NCBI GenBank assembly: GCA_024233345.1
Contig: JACKPT010000010.1
Location: 62,001-126,000, forward strand
Reading direction: 5' to 3'
From: Verrucomicrobiota bacterium
GTDB lineage: Bacteria; Verrucomicrobiota; Kiritimatiellia; CAIVKH01
DNA length: 64,000 nucleotides
The position numbers were made by a program, and so were the translations under genes. The notes under the pieces were generated by a model that saw only the letters and a list, made by a program, of their open reading frames with translations, made no database searches and was not told the DNA's origin. This document shows, one piece after another, positions 1-7,519 of this stretch. Position 1 is the stretch's first letter, and the number at the start of each line of letters is the position of its first letter.

Positions 1-2
1 GG

Positions 3-317
3 GTCCGGGCGACCCTGACGAAGGCGACCCCGATTCCATCGCCGGAGGATATTGCACCCTATCGGCAAGGACTGGTCGCGAATGCATACCAGGTGGCGGA
101 GGTAGTGGAGGGAACCCTCGAGGACTCCGAAATTCTGGCCGCGCACTGGGTGATTCGCGACGGGGCCTTGCTGCCTGACGCAGCCCGCACCGTGGGGCAG
201 GTCTACACCCTGGACCTGGTGCCGTATGATCTCGTTCCGGAATTAGAGGGGGAGCGCCTGGCCATGGACGGGGACGACCTCCTGCTTCCCCTGTTTTATG
301 ACCGGACAGCACCATGA
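3..317 (+). CDS. C-terminal end of a polysaccharide-acetylation-cluster protein (5' truncated)
   Basis: An open frame enters from the left edge and ends in TGA 19 bases before the MBOAT gene, so only the last 104 residues are visible. The tail resembles the C-terminal 110 residues of the SGNH protein at 1793-3484: both have an I/V-P-x-P ... PYR ... block followed by alternating hydrophobic strands. It is therefore probably the end of a paralogous AlgJ/AlgX-like protein with the same accessory domain. The catalytic part lies outside the window, so function is inferred only from this similarity and from the tight spacing to the acetylation genes. Confidence 0.55.
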   Translation, partial: VRATLTKATPIPSPEDIAPYRQGLVANAYQVAEVVEGTLEDSEILAAHWVIRDGALLPDAARTVGQVYTLDLVPYDLVPELEGERLAMDGDDLLLPLFYDRTAP

Positions 318-335
318 CACGGGTCGGTTAATCCC

Positions 336-1790
336 ATGGTTTTCAGCTCCTACTTTTTTCTGTTCTACTTTTTGCCCGCCGCTCTGCTCGGGTATTACCT
401 GATCCCCGGCCGGGGCAAGCATCTGATGCTGACCCTGTTCAGCTATCTGTTTTACGGGTGGTCGAATCCGGCGTTTGTCCTGTTGCTTCTGTTTTCCACC
501 GTGGTCGACTATATCTGTGGCCTGGTGATCTCGGGAATCCGACCCTGGGGCCAGGAGGTTGAGGTGGCCTTGCCCGAAAATCGCCGCCACACTCCTGCCC
601 AGAAATGGGCGGTTACCATTTCGATCCTCACCAACCTGTCCCTGCTCGGCTTCTTCAAGTATTTCAATTTCGCGGTGGGCTCCTGGGATGCTCTGATCGC
701 ATCGTGGGGGCTGGACAGTTGGATGGTGGATACCGCCCTGAAAGTAACCCTGCCCCTCGGGATCAGCTTCTACACCTTCCAGTCCATGAGCTATACCATC
801 GATGTGTATCGGGGTCACGCCCGTCCGCTCAAAAACTTCATCGATTTCGCCTGCTATGTATCGATGTTTCCCCAGTTGGTGGCCGGGCCGATTATCCGCT
901 ATGCCGAGGTATCCGAGCAACTGCGGTCCCGTTCCCACACCTTCGCAAAATTTGCCCGGGGTGTGGCGTTTCTCTCGCTCGGGTTGACCAAGAAAATCTG
1001 GTTGGCGAATCCCTGCGGCAAGATCGCCGATGTGGTCTTTCTGGCCGATGCCCGTACCGCGATCGATGCCTGGTATGGCGTGATCGCCTATGCCTTTCAG
1101 ATCTATTTCGATTTCAGTGCCTACTCGGATATGGCGATTGGCCTCGGCCTGATGTTGGGTTTTGTCTTTCCCAAGAACTTCAACGCACCCTATCGCGCAA
1201 TTTCGATCACCGATTTCTGGCGCCGGTGGCATATCTCCCTGTCGTCATGGCTGCGTGATTACCTGTACATTCCGCTGGGCGGGAACCGAAAGGGAGAGGT
1301 CCGAACCTATGTGAATCTGATGCTGGTGATGCTTCTGGGAGGTCTTTGGCATGGCGCCTCGTGGAACTTTGTCATCTGGGGCGGGCTGCATGGGTTGTTT
1401 CTGGCCAGTGAGCGGAAGTGGCACGATTCAGGGTTTACCCGTCTTGTTCCCAGGCCGCTTCAGATGGGGGTGACCTTTGGGCTGGTGCTGTTGACTTGGG
1501 TCTTTTTCCGGGCGGAATCCCTCCCGTCAGCCTGGGCCTATTTGCAATCGATGGCAGGGGTGGGTACCACCCACTCTGCGGACAACCTGATTGCCGGCCT
1601 GATCTACCAGCCTTTCTATGTCGGCGCCATGTTCATCGCAGCGGTGGTGACCTGGAGAGGTCCCCAAACCTGGGACTGGACCCGGTCGCTGCCAGGTTGG
1701 AAGCTGGTGATTTCCCTGCTTCTGTTTGGCGTTTCGGTAACCCTGCTCGCGGCTCAGGCCTACAACCCGTTTATCTATTTTATTTTCTGA
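336..1790 (+). CDS. MBOAT-family polysaccharide O-acyltransferase (AlgI-like)
   Basis: 484 residues, the usual AlgI length, with about ten hydrophobic segments. The family signature is clear: DFWRRWHISLSSWLRDYLY at about 293-311, then GGLWHGASWNFVIWGGLHG at about 335-353 with the conserved membrane histidine (His339) and second histidine (His352). AlgI-type MBOAT proteins carry acetyl groups across the inner membrane to periplasmic SGNH proteins that acetylate an exopolysaccharide. The next gene starts 3 bases after the stop and a second SGNH gene follows, which is the expected partner arrangement. The polymer is unknown; there is no alginate polymerase in view, so I avoid the name algI. Start chosen at the ATG giving the hydrophobic MVFSSYFFLFYF N-terminus. 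Confidence 0.93.
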   Translation: MVFSSYFFLFYFLPAALLGYYLIPGRGKHLMLTLFSYLFYGWSNPAFVLLLLFSTVVDYICGLVISGIRPWGQEVEVALPENRRHTPAQKWAVTISILTNLSLLGFFKYFNFAVGSWDALIASWGLDSWMVDTALKVTLPLGISFYTFQSMSYTIDVYRGHARPLKNFIDFACYVSMFPQLVAGPIIRYAEVSEQLRSRSHTFAKFARGVAFLSLGLTKKIWLANPCGKIADVVFLADARTAIDAWYGVIAYAFQIYFDFSAYSDMAIGLGLMLGFVFPKNFNAPYRAISITDFWRRWHISLSSWLRDYLYIPLGGNRKGEVRTYVNLMLVMLLGGLWHGASWNFVIWGGLHGLFLASERKWHDSGFTRLVPRPLQMGVTFGLVLLTWVFFRAESLPSAWAYLQSMAGVGTTHSADNLIAGLIYQPFYVGAMFIAAVVTWRGPQTWDWTRSLPGWKLVISLLLFGVSVTLLAAQAYNPFIYFIF

Positions 1791-1792
1791 CC

Positions 1793-3484
1793 ATGAACGC
1801 TTCCCGTCCCCCCATCATGAGCCGCGAGGAGCAGGCCCACCGCGAGGTTGGGTTCACGGAGATATCACCCCGTGCCGCGAAAACCTATGTCCTGGTCTGG
1901 TTGGCCCTGATCGCCCTGGTCTGGGTGGTGGATCATGCGGTGGAATGGCGCACCACCGGTTCTCTGGGGCAGGCCCGGTCCCTGGCGGTGGCTCGCGCGT
2001 TGCCCGATCTGTGGATGGATGCCTGTACTGATGGCACAACCCCTGCATCGTGGCTGACGTTGAACCGTTCGCTGCTCCAGGTGATCGATGCGACGGAAAC
2101 TGCCGTGGATGACGAGGGGGCGGTGGCGGCGTTTCTCCGGCCCTGGGCACAGGCGGGATTGTGGGCCGTCGGTGCGGGCAATGAGCAGGTGTACCGGGGG
2201 CGGCAGGGGTGGATGTTTTACCGGGCCGGCCTCGACTCAGTCACCGCGCCCGGCTTTCTGAATCCGGCACAGTGGGCCCGCCGCCAGGCGATGTCGGCCG
2301 AGTGGGACGAGCCCCCCCAGCCGGATCCGCTGCTTGCGCTCAACCGGTTCCATCGCGACCTCCAGGCTCGAAAGATCGAGCTGATCCTGGTCCCGGTCCC
2401 GGTCAAGCCGGAGCTGTTGCCCGATCAATTTTCTGCCCGGTACCGTGCGGGGGATGTAGCCCGGAATCCATCGATGCCGGAATTTCTCGCCCGTTGTTCG
2501 GATGCAGGGATTACCGTGGCGGATGTCGCGGGCTGGCTGAAGGATGAACAGACAGCCTCCGGACGGCCTGCATATCTTTACACGGATACCCACTGGACAC
2601 CGGAAGCAATGGCTCTGGTGGCAGAGCGGTTGGCGGATCTGGTTCGCGAAAAAACCGGGTGGGCTCCTGTACCGCTGACTCCCGTGGAGCGAACGGTGGT
2701 GACGAATCGCGGGGACGTGGCGGCGATGCTGACATTCCCTTCAGGGTTTCATCCTTTTCCTGAAGAGACCGTCACGGTCTCGCGGGTGGTTGACCGTGAG
2801 GGTGGTTGGTGGCGGGCTGACCCCGGGGCAGAGGTTCTGGTGCTGGGCGACAGCTTCAGCAATATTTATTCGCTGGAAGGAATGGGCTGGGGGGAGTCGG
2901 GCGGATGGGTGGAACATCTCGCCCGCAACCTCGGCCGCCCGGTGGATCGATTGGTTCGCAATGATGCCGGAGCGTACGCCACCCGCCAACTCCTTGCCCG
3001 CGAATTGGCCCGGGGCCGCGATCGCCTCGCCGGCAAAAAAGTCGTGGTGTATCAGTTTGCCACCCGGGAGCTGGCCCTGGGTGATTGGAAGGTGTTGCCG
3101 CTTGAACTGGGTGAGGCTCTGCCCTCCGAATTCCTCCGGTTAAGTCCGGGGGAGCAGGTGGAGGTCTCGGGAATCGTTCGGGAAGTGTCGCGGGTTCCCC
3201 GCCCGGGAGCCGTGCCCTATCGGGACCATGTGGTATCGGTACATCTGGTCGATCTTCAGCGTGCCGATGACGAAGAGAATCTGGGCGAGGCGGTTGTGTT
3301 TTTACAAAGTATGGCGGATAATCATTGGACTGCGGCCGCCCGTTTGCGTCCGGGCGATCAGGTGGCGCTCCAGTTGCGAAGCTGGGAGGAGATGGCGGAA
3401 ACCATGGAAGGCATCAATCGCAGCGAACTGGATGCCTTGGATCTGCAACTGGAGGAACCGGTTTGGGGGGAGTTACGGCGATGA
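1793..3484 (+). CDS. AlgJ/AlgX-like SGNH O-acetyltransferase, membrane anchored
   Basis: 563 residues from the ATG at 1793; a second ATG at 1817 is possible. One N-terminal membrane anchor lies at about 31-47. The SGNH-like domain carries YTDTHW (Asp265, His267) and the nucleophile block VLGDSFS (Ser354), the paired motifs typical of AlgJ/AlgX/WssI-type polysaccharide acetyltransferases. Residues about 445-563 form an extra C-terminal domain, also present in the truncated protein at the left edge. The gene lies between the MBOAT gene (2-base gap) and a second SGNH gene (ATGA overlap), so all three are probably one transcript. Likely role: transfer of acetyl groups to an extracellular polysaccharide in the periplasm. 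Acceptor unknown. Confidence 0.85.
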   Translation: MNASRPPIMSREEQAHREVGFTEISPRAAKTYVLVWLALIALVWVVDHAVEWRTTGSLGQARSLAVARALPDLWMDACTDGTTPASWLTLNRSLLQVIDATETAVDDEGAVAAFLRPWAQAGLWAVGAGNEQVYRGRQGWMFYRAGLDSVTAPGFLNPAQWARRQAMSAEWDEPPQPDPLLALNRFHRDLQARKIELILVPVPVKPELLPDQFSARYRAGDVARNPSMPEFLARCSDAGITVADVAGWLKDEQTASGRPAYLYTDTHWTPEAMALVAERLADLVREKTGWAPVPLTPVERTVVTNRGDVAAMLTFPSGFHPFPEETVTVSRVVDREGGWWRADPGAEVLVLGDSFSNIYSLEGMGWGESGGWVEHLARNLGRPVDRLVRNDAGAYATRQLLARELARGRDRLAGKKVVVYQFATRELALGDWKVLPLELGEALPSEFLRLSPGEQVEVSGIVREVSRVPRPGAVPYRDHVVSVHLVDLQRADDEENLGEAVVFLQSMADNHWTAAARLRPGDQVALQLRSWEEMAETMEGINRSELDALDLQLEEPVWGELRR

Positions 3485-4446
3485 AATGGATCAGTGCGAA
3501 ATGGTGTGGTTGCTGCCTGATGGTTCTGGGAGGATTGTGGATCACCACGGCCCGGGGTGAGGCCCAGGTGGTGGAGGGTGACAACGGATGGTTGTTTCTG
3601 GCGCAGGAATTGCGCCACCTCGATGCCGGTCCGTTCTGGGGAGAAGCTGCCCAGAGGGTCAGTCAGGCCACCCGCGAGGATGCCCGCGATCCCACTCCGG
3701 CCATCGTGGCTTTTCATCAGGCGCTGGCTGAAAAAGGGATTACGCTCCTGCTGGTGCCGGTTCCGCCCAAGGCATTGATGATGTCGGAGGAGGTGCCGGA
3801 AGATAAGGTTTCCGACGAGTGGGGATCCGCCCTCGATACCTATTACGCATTGCTTCGTGAGCAAGGCGTACAGGTGGTGGATTTGCGCGATCGATTCCGG
3901 GAGGAAAGCCCGGGCCGGCCCTACTATTGCCGTGAGGACAGTCATTGGTCCGGAGCCGGTTGCGTCGCGGCGGCGGAGGTGGTCGCCGAGGCCATCCTTC
4001 CGTTGATTCCGCAGGGGGCGTCAGGGTATGCCGTGAACTGGAAGGATCTGGAGATCCAGGGTGATTTGCGGGTCATGATGGGGGGGGAGAATCGGGAGCG
4101 GATTGCGCTGCGCGGGGTCACGGAGAACGGAGCAATTGCATCCACCACTGCCGACACCAGCCCGGTGCTGGTGTTGGGTGACAGCCACACCCTGGTGTTT
4201 CATGATGGCGGGGATATGCACACCCAGGGCGCGGGTTTTGTTGATCAACTTGCCTATGCCCTTGGACAACCGGTGGATTTAATCGGTGTCCGCGGGTCCG
4301 GAGCCACACCGGCCAGAGTCAGCCTGTTTCGCAAAGCCCAGCGAATCCCTGGTTACTGGGCGGGCAAAAAAGTTGTGGTGTGGTGTTTTGCCGCCCGCGA
4401 GTTCACCGAATCGGATGGATGGCGGGTCCTCCCGATTGAGCGGTAA
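3481..4446 (+). CDS. Second AlgJ-like SGNH O-acetyltransferase, exported
   Basis: 321 residues starting at the ATG that overlaps the upstream stop (ATGA), a sign of translational coupling. A signal peptide with hydrophobic core CCLMVLGGLW is followed by a probable cleavage near TARGEA. Motifs match the upstream gene: REDSHW (Asp153, His155) and VLGDSH (Ser235). It lacks the extra C-terminal domain and so is the short version. Two SGNH proteins beside one MBOAT protein parallel the AlgI/AlgJ/AlgX machinery, where one relays acetyl groups and one modifies the polymer. Which paralogue plays which part cannot be told from sequence. Confidence 0.85.
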   Translation: MKWISAKWCGCCLMVLGGLWITTARGEAQVVEGDNGWLFLAQELRHLDAGPFWGEAAQRVSQATREDARDPTPAIVAFHQALAEKGITLLLVPVPPKALMMSEEVPEDKVSDEWGSALDTYYALLREQGVQVVDLRDRFREESPGRPYYCREDSHWSGAGCVAAAEVVAEAILPLIPQGASGYAVNWKDLEIQGDLRVMMGGENRERIALRGVTENGAIASTTADTSPVLVLGDSHTLVFHDGGDMHTQGAGFVDQLAYALGQPVDLIGVRGSGATPARVSLFRKAQRIPGYWAGKKVVVWCFAAREFTESDGWRVLPIER

Positions 4447-4460
4447 ACGAGCAGTTTGCC

Positions 4461-4490
4461 TTGGAGCCGGGATGGTTCTTACCTTATAGT
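4461..4490 (+). promoter_or_regulatory. Possible promoter for the TPR gene
   Basis: TTGGAG at 4461-4466 and TATAGT at 4485-4490 with an 18-base spacer, just after the SGNH stop and 25 bases before the ATG at 4516. The -10 matches 5 of 6, the -35 only 3 of 6. Confidence 0.3.
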
Positions 4491-4515
4491 TGTGTCGATA
4501 TCGCGTACCGCCAAG

Positions 4516-5343
4516 ATGACCAAGCCTCGCATAATTCAGGTCCCGTTGCCTGCAGGTGGCGCGCTCGCGGTTCTGCTGGCGTGGTGTGCGATGACCCTGC
4601 CGGTGCCTGCGGTTCAGGTCGATACCGCTACCGTGGGCTCGGCCCTCGTGTTGTCCCGATCCGACACGAATCCCCTGATCATCGATGAGGTCTGGGTCGA
4701 GTTTCTTTCCCAGGAACTGGGGTTTGATGATCTCTTTAAACCCATGGGCGAGGACACCTTTCTGCTATCCCTCGCCGCTTCCACCCCGCAGGTATGGATC
4801 CTTGATGATACCCCGCAGGCGTTTGATCCCGTGGCGGAACTGAATGATGAGCAACTGCTGCAGGTGCTTGCGCTGGAGCCGACCACCAGCGCGTTCTGGT
4901 TTGAAGCGGGCAAACGGCTCTATCAGCAGGGGAACCTGAAGGCCGGTCTCGAATATGTGGAGCGAGCGGTTCAACTGGACCCGGACCAGGATGAATACTT
5001 TGACTATTATACCGGCTTGCTGGTTTTGGGGAAACAATACAAACGTGCGGTGGATCTCATTCGATCTTCGCTGGTCCGCAACCCCTACAACATTCTCCGC
5101 CGGTTCAATCTGGCCTGTGCCCTGGCCGGATTGGGTGCGCGGGACGCCAGTGTCGAAGAGTTGCTGATTCTTCATCGCATGAACTGGCCGAATCTGTTTC
5201 TCTACCTGGGCGACAAGGATCTGGATCCGGTACGCGATCATCCCGCATTCATCGCCCTGGAAAATCAATTGCTCGAGCAAACCCGCCGCATCAATCCGGC
5301 GGCGGTCCTGGGGGCGCCCGGGCTTCGTCCCTCCTTACAGTGA
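4516..5343 (+). CDS. Exported or anchored TPR-repeat protein
   Basis: 275 residues from the ATG at 4516. A TTG at 4456 in the same frame is rejected because it would add a non-hydrophobic leader before the signal-like segment ALAVLLAWCAMTLPVPA. The middle region (about 130-215) has two to three tetratricopeptide-like helical pairs, for example AGKRLYQQGNLKAGLEYVER followed by a repeat containing LDPD and a third around NPYN. TPR proteins scaffold complexes; in acetylation and exopolysaccharide loci (AlgK is an example) they sit at the envelope. That role here is inferred from position only. A hairpin terminator follows directly. Confidence 0.65.
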   Translation: MTKPRIIQVPLPAGGALAVLLAWCAMTLPVPAVQVDTATVGSALVLSRSDTNPLIIDEVWVEFLSQELGFDDLFKPMGEDTFLLSLAASTPQVWILDDTPQAFDPVAELNDEQLLQVLALEPTTSAFWFEAGKRLYQQGNLKAGLEYVERAVQLDPDQDEYFDYYTGLLVLGKQYKRAVDLIRSSLVRNPYNILRRFNLACALAGLGARDASVEELLILHRMNWPNLFLYLGDKDLDPVRDHPAFIALENQLLEQTRRINPAAVLGAPGLRPSLQ

Positions 5344-5405
5344 CGCCCCATCAACGGATCGGCTTGCAGCTTGATCTGTACATGCCGGGGGGCGTTTTGA
5401 TTTTT
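5344..5405 (+). terminator. Probable intrinsic terminator after the acetylation cluster
   Basis: CGCCCC (5344-5349) pairs with GGGGCG (5389-5394), with a possible inner ATCAA/TTGAT stem in the loop, followed by TTTTGATTTTT (5395-5405). It starts right after the TPR stop codon. Confidence 0.55.
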
Positions 5406-5510
5406 CTGGCACTGTTCATTCACCGCACCATAATACGCCCGGAGTGAAATGAAGAACCCGTGGTTACCCCAGGAAGAACGAGGCGGCCTTCGGATCCCCC
5501 TTACCCAATC

Positions 5511-6164
5511 ATGACTGAAGCGATTCAGGAATTCGAACATCGCCGTCTGCTGTTTATTGGCGACAGCATCACGGATTGTGGTCGCCGGGAAGATGAGCGC
5601 CGGTCCTTGGGGTGCGGTTATGTCGCGATGATCACGGACCTGCTGACCGCGCTCTATCCCCGTCAGCCGGTTGAGATCATTAACCGCGGTATTGGTGGTG
5701 ACCGGGTCGTCGATCTGGAAGCACGATGGGATGAAGATGTGATTGCGTTGAATCCGGATTGGTTGTCGATTTCGATCGGCATCAATGACATTTGGCGTGG
5801 CCTCAGTCCATTGGCCGAGGTGCGGGCGCAGGCAATCCATGTCGATCACTATCGTGACACCTACCGGAAGCTGTTGCAGCGAGTTGTCACGGAGACGAAA
5901 GCCCGGATTATTCTGATGGAGACTTCAATCATCGATGAGGATCTGGCCAGCCAGGGTAATCAACGATCGAATGAATACAACCGGGTTGTGCAGGATCTCG
6001 CCGATGAGTTCAAGGCCGACCTCATTCCGATCAACCGTGCCTTTCGTGAGGCGATCGCCGCACACCCTGGCATGGCCTGGACCACAGATGGGGTGCACCC
6101 GCACCCGAATGGACACATGCTCATGGCGGTAACCTGGCTGAAGGCCATGAGATTGCTTGCCTGA
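5511..6164 (+). CDS. SGNH/GDSL-family esterase
   Basis: 217 residues from the ATG at 5511; an in-frame GTG at 5460 would give an unlikely polar extension. All four SGNH blocks are visible: FIGDSITDCGR (Ser19), NRGIGGD (Gly60), SIGINDIW (Asn92) and the C-terminal TTDGVHP supplying Asp and His. No signal peptide is evident, so it is probably cytoplasmic. This family includes carbohydrate acetylesterases and lysophospholipases; closeness to an acetylation cluster suggests a deacetylase, but a terminator separates them and the link is weak. Confidence 0.85.
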   Translation: MTEAIQEFEHRRLLFIGDSITDCGRREDERRSLGCGYVAMITDLLTALYPRQPVEIINRGIGGDRVVDLEARWDEDVIALNPDWLSISIGINDIWRGLSPLAEVRAQAIHVDHYRDTYRKLLQRVVTETKARIILMETSIIDEDLASQGNQRSNEYNRVVQDLADEFKADLIPINRAFREAIAAHPGMAWTTDGVHPHPNGHMLMAVTWLKAMRLLA

Positions 6165-6327
6165 GTGAACATGATCCGGCAGCCCGCGAAGCGCAGGAGT
6201 GCGGTCCAGCCGACCTTCCCTGACGTGAAAATGCGCCTGTGGCACACGTCCGGGAAGCGAAGAGGGGCATTCAGGGCCGGGTTCCGGTTGCGATATGGGA
6301 TCCGGTCGGGGCTGTCGATGACAAGGC

Positions 6328-6356
6328 TTGTCAGAACGCATGAACCGGTTTACAGT
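6328..6356 (+). promoter_or_regulatory. Predicted sigma-70-type promoter of infA
   Basis: TTGTCA at 6328-6333 and TACAGT at 6351-6356 with a 17-base spacer. The predicted start lies near 6363, giving a leader of about 28 bases with AGAGG before the ATG at 6391. Confidence 0.5.
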
Positions 6357-6390
6357 CGGGGTTCACTTTTACGAAGAACAGAGGATGCCT

Positions 6391-6618
6391 ATGGCTGGTG
6401 ATCGAGAAGATACGTTAGAATTGGACGGGACGGTTGTGAAGGTCCTTCCCGCCACCATGTACCGGGTCAAGTTGGACAGCGGACATGAAATCCTTGCCCA
6501 TATTTCGGGCAAAATGCGGAAGCATTTCATTCGAATTACCACCGGGGACAAGGTCCGGGTGGAAATCTCGCCCTACGACCTGACCAAGGGTCGTATTACC
6601 TACCGCCATCGGGTCTAG
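6391..6618 (+). CDS. infA: Translation initiation factor IF-1
   Basis: 75 residues, close to the usual 72. The single S1/OB-fold is complete: LDGTVVKVLPATMYRVKLD, HISGKMRKHFIRI, GDKVRVEISPYDLTKGRITY and the final RHRV. IF-1 binds the 30S A site and assists IF-2 and IF-3 in initiation. The start at 6391 is preferred over 6385 because AGAGG (6380-6384) then lies 6 bases upstream. The 3' end overlaps the convergent pseudouridine synthase gene by 23 bases, which is unusual for a gene of this importance. Confidence 0.95.
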   Translation: MAGDREDTLELDGTVVKVLPATMYRVKLDSGHEILAHISGKMRKHFIRITTGDKVRVEISPYDLTKGRITYRHRV

Positions 6619-7519
6619 CCCGATTCCGTCGCCTCGGCAAGAGGCCCAGGGCGATCGCCAGTCCGGTCATTTCCTCTGGCAGTGGAGACTCGGTGGACAG
6701 GACTGCCTGCGTGAAAGGATGCCGGAAGGACAACCGGCATGCGTGTAGCATGTGTCTGGTGCATTGCCTTGCCCACGCCGGTTCGGCTTCCCCCCCCCGC
6801 CGCGGATATTGCTTGTCCCCGGCTAGTCCGAATCCATAGAGCTGCAGATGCCTTCGAATCTGGTGGGTCCGTCCGGTCTCCAGGCGGCACTCCACGTAGC
6901 TTGCCTCGTCGGTTGATCGCACCACCCGCAGATGGGTGAGGGCTTCCTGCTGATCCAGTGCCTTGTTCATCTGGCGAAGGGATTGCGGCACCTTGCCCAA
7001 CACGATGGCCCGATAGACCTTTTCAACCTCCCGCTCCTGGAACAGCGGGATCATCCGTTCAAAGGCCTCGGTGCTCTTGGCGAAAAGCAGACATCCGGAG
7101 GTGTCCCGGTCCAGTCGGTGCACCGCCTGAACTGCCTGTCCTGTCTTTTTCAGCCGGGTCTCAACGCTGTCCGGATGTTGGTTGGTGACCCATCCCGCCG
7201 GTTTGTCCGCCACCAGGTACCAGTCGTCCTCAAACAGGATGGGAATGGCGAGCGGACCCGGTTTCCGTCCGGGCTCGCGCACGGCTGGATACTCCACCAC
7301 ATCCCCGGCCGCCAATACATGCCGGGCCATCCAGACCCGACGTCCGTTGATGAAGATTCGTTTTTGATCAAGCCACCGCTTGACCTGCCGGTTGGACGCG
7401 CCGCTTTTCCGGGCCACCCACTCCTGCAGGGTCAGGCCCCGCTCGGGAGCGGACACCTTGACCGAGCGGGCTCCTGCAGGCCTTCCGGTTGGTTGGGGTC
7501 TGGGGGATGGGCCATGCAT
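6596..7519 (-). CDS. RluA-family pseudouridine synthase with S4 domain
   Basis: 307 residues from the ATG at 7519, which overlaps the stop of the upstream membrane-protein gene by one base (TAATG). An N-terminal S4 RNA-binding domain (about 25-75, TLQEWVARKSGASNRQVKRW) precedes the catalytic domain with VHRLDRDTSGCLLFAKS (catalytic Asp) and the closing motif LETGRTHQIRRHLQ. RluA enzymes isomerise uridines in rRNA or tRNA; RluC or RluD type is likely but the target site cannot be read. A basic tail (RRRNRARPDGGR) runs into the convergent infA gene. Confidence 0.9.
   Translation of the reverse strand: MHGPSPRPQPTGRPAGARSVKVSAPERGLTLQEWVARKSGASNRQVKRWLDQKRIFINGRRVWMARHVLAAGDVVEYPAVREPGRKPGPLAIPILFEDDWYLVADKPAGWVTNQHPDSVETRLKKTGQAVQAVHRLDRDTSGCLLFAKSTEAFERMIPLFQEREVEKVYRAIVLGKVPQSLRQMNKALDQQEALTHLRVVRSTDEASYVECRLETGRTHQIRRHLQLYGFGLAGDKQYPRRGGEAEPAWARQCTRHMLHACRLSFRHPFTQAVLSTESPLPEEMTGLAIALGLLPRRRNRARPDGGR

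Noticed and set aside
4456..4515. TTG-initiated longer start for the TPR protein
   Set aside because: It would put 20 polar residues before a signal-like segment and start upstream of the likely promoter -35.
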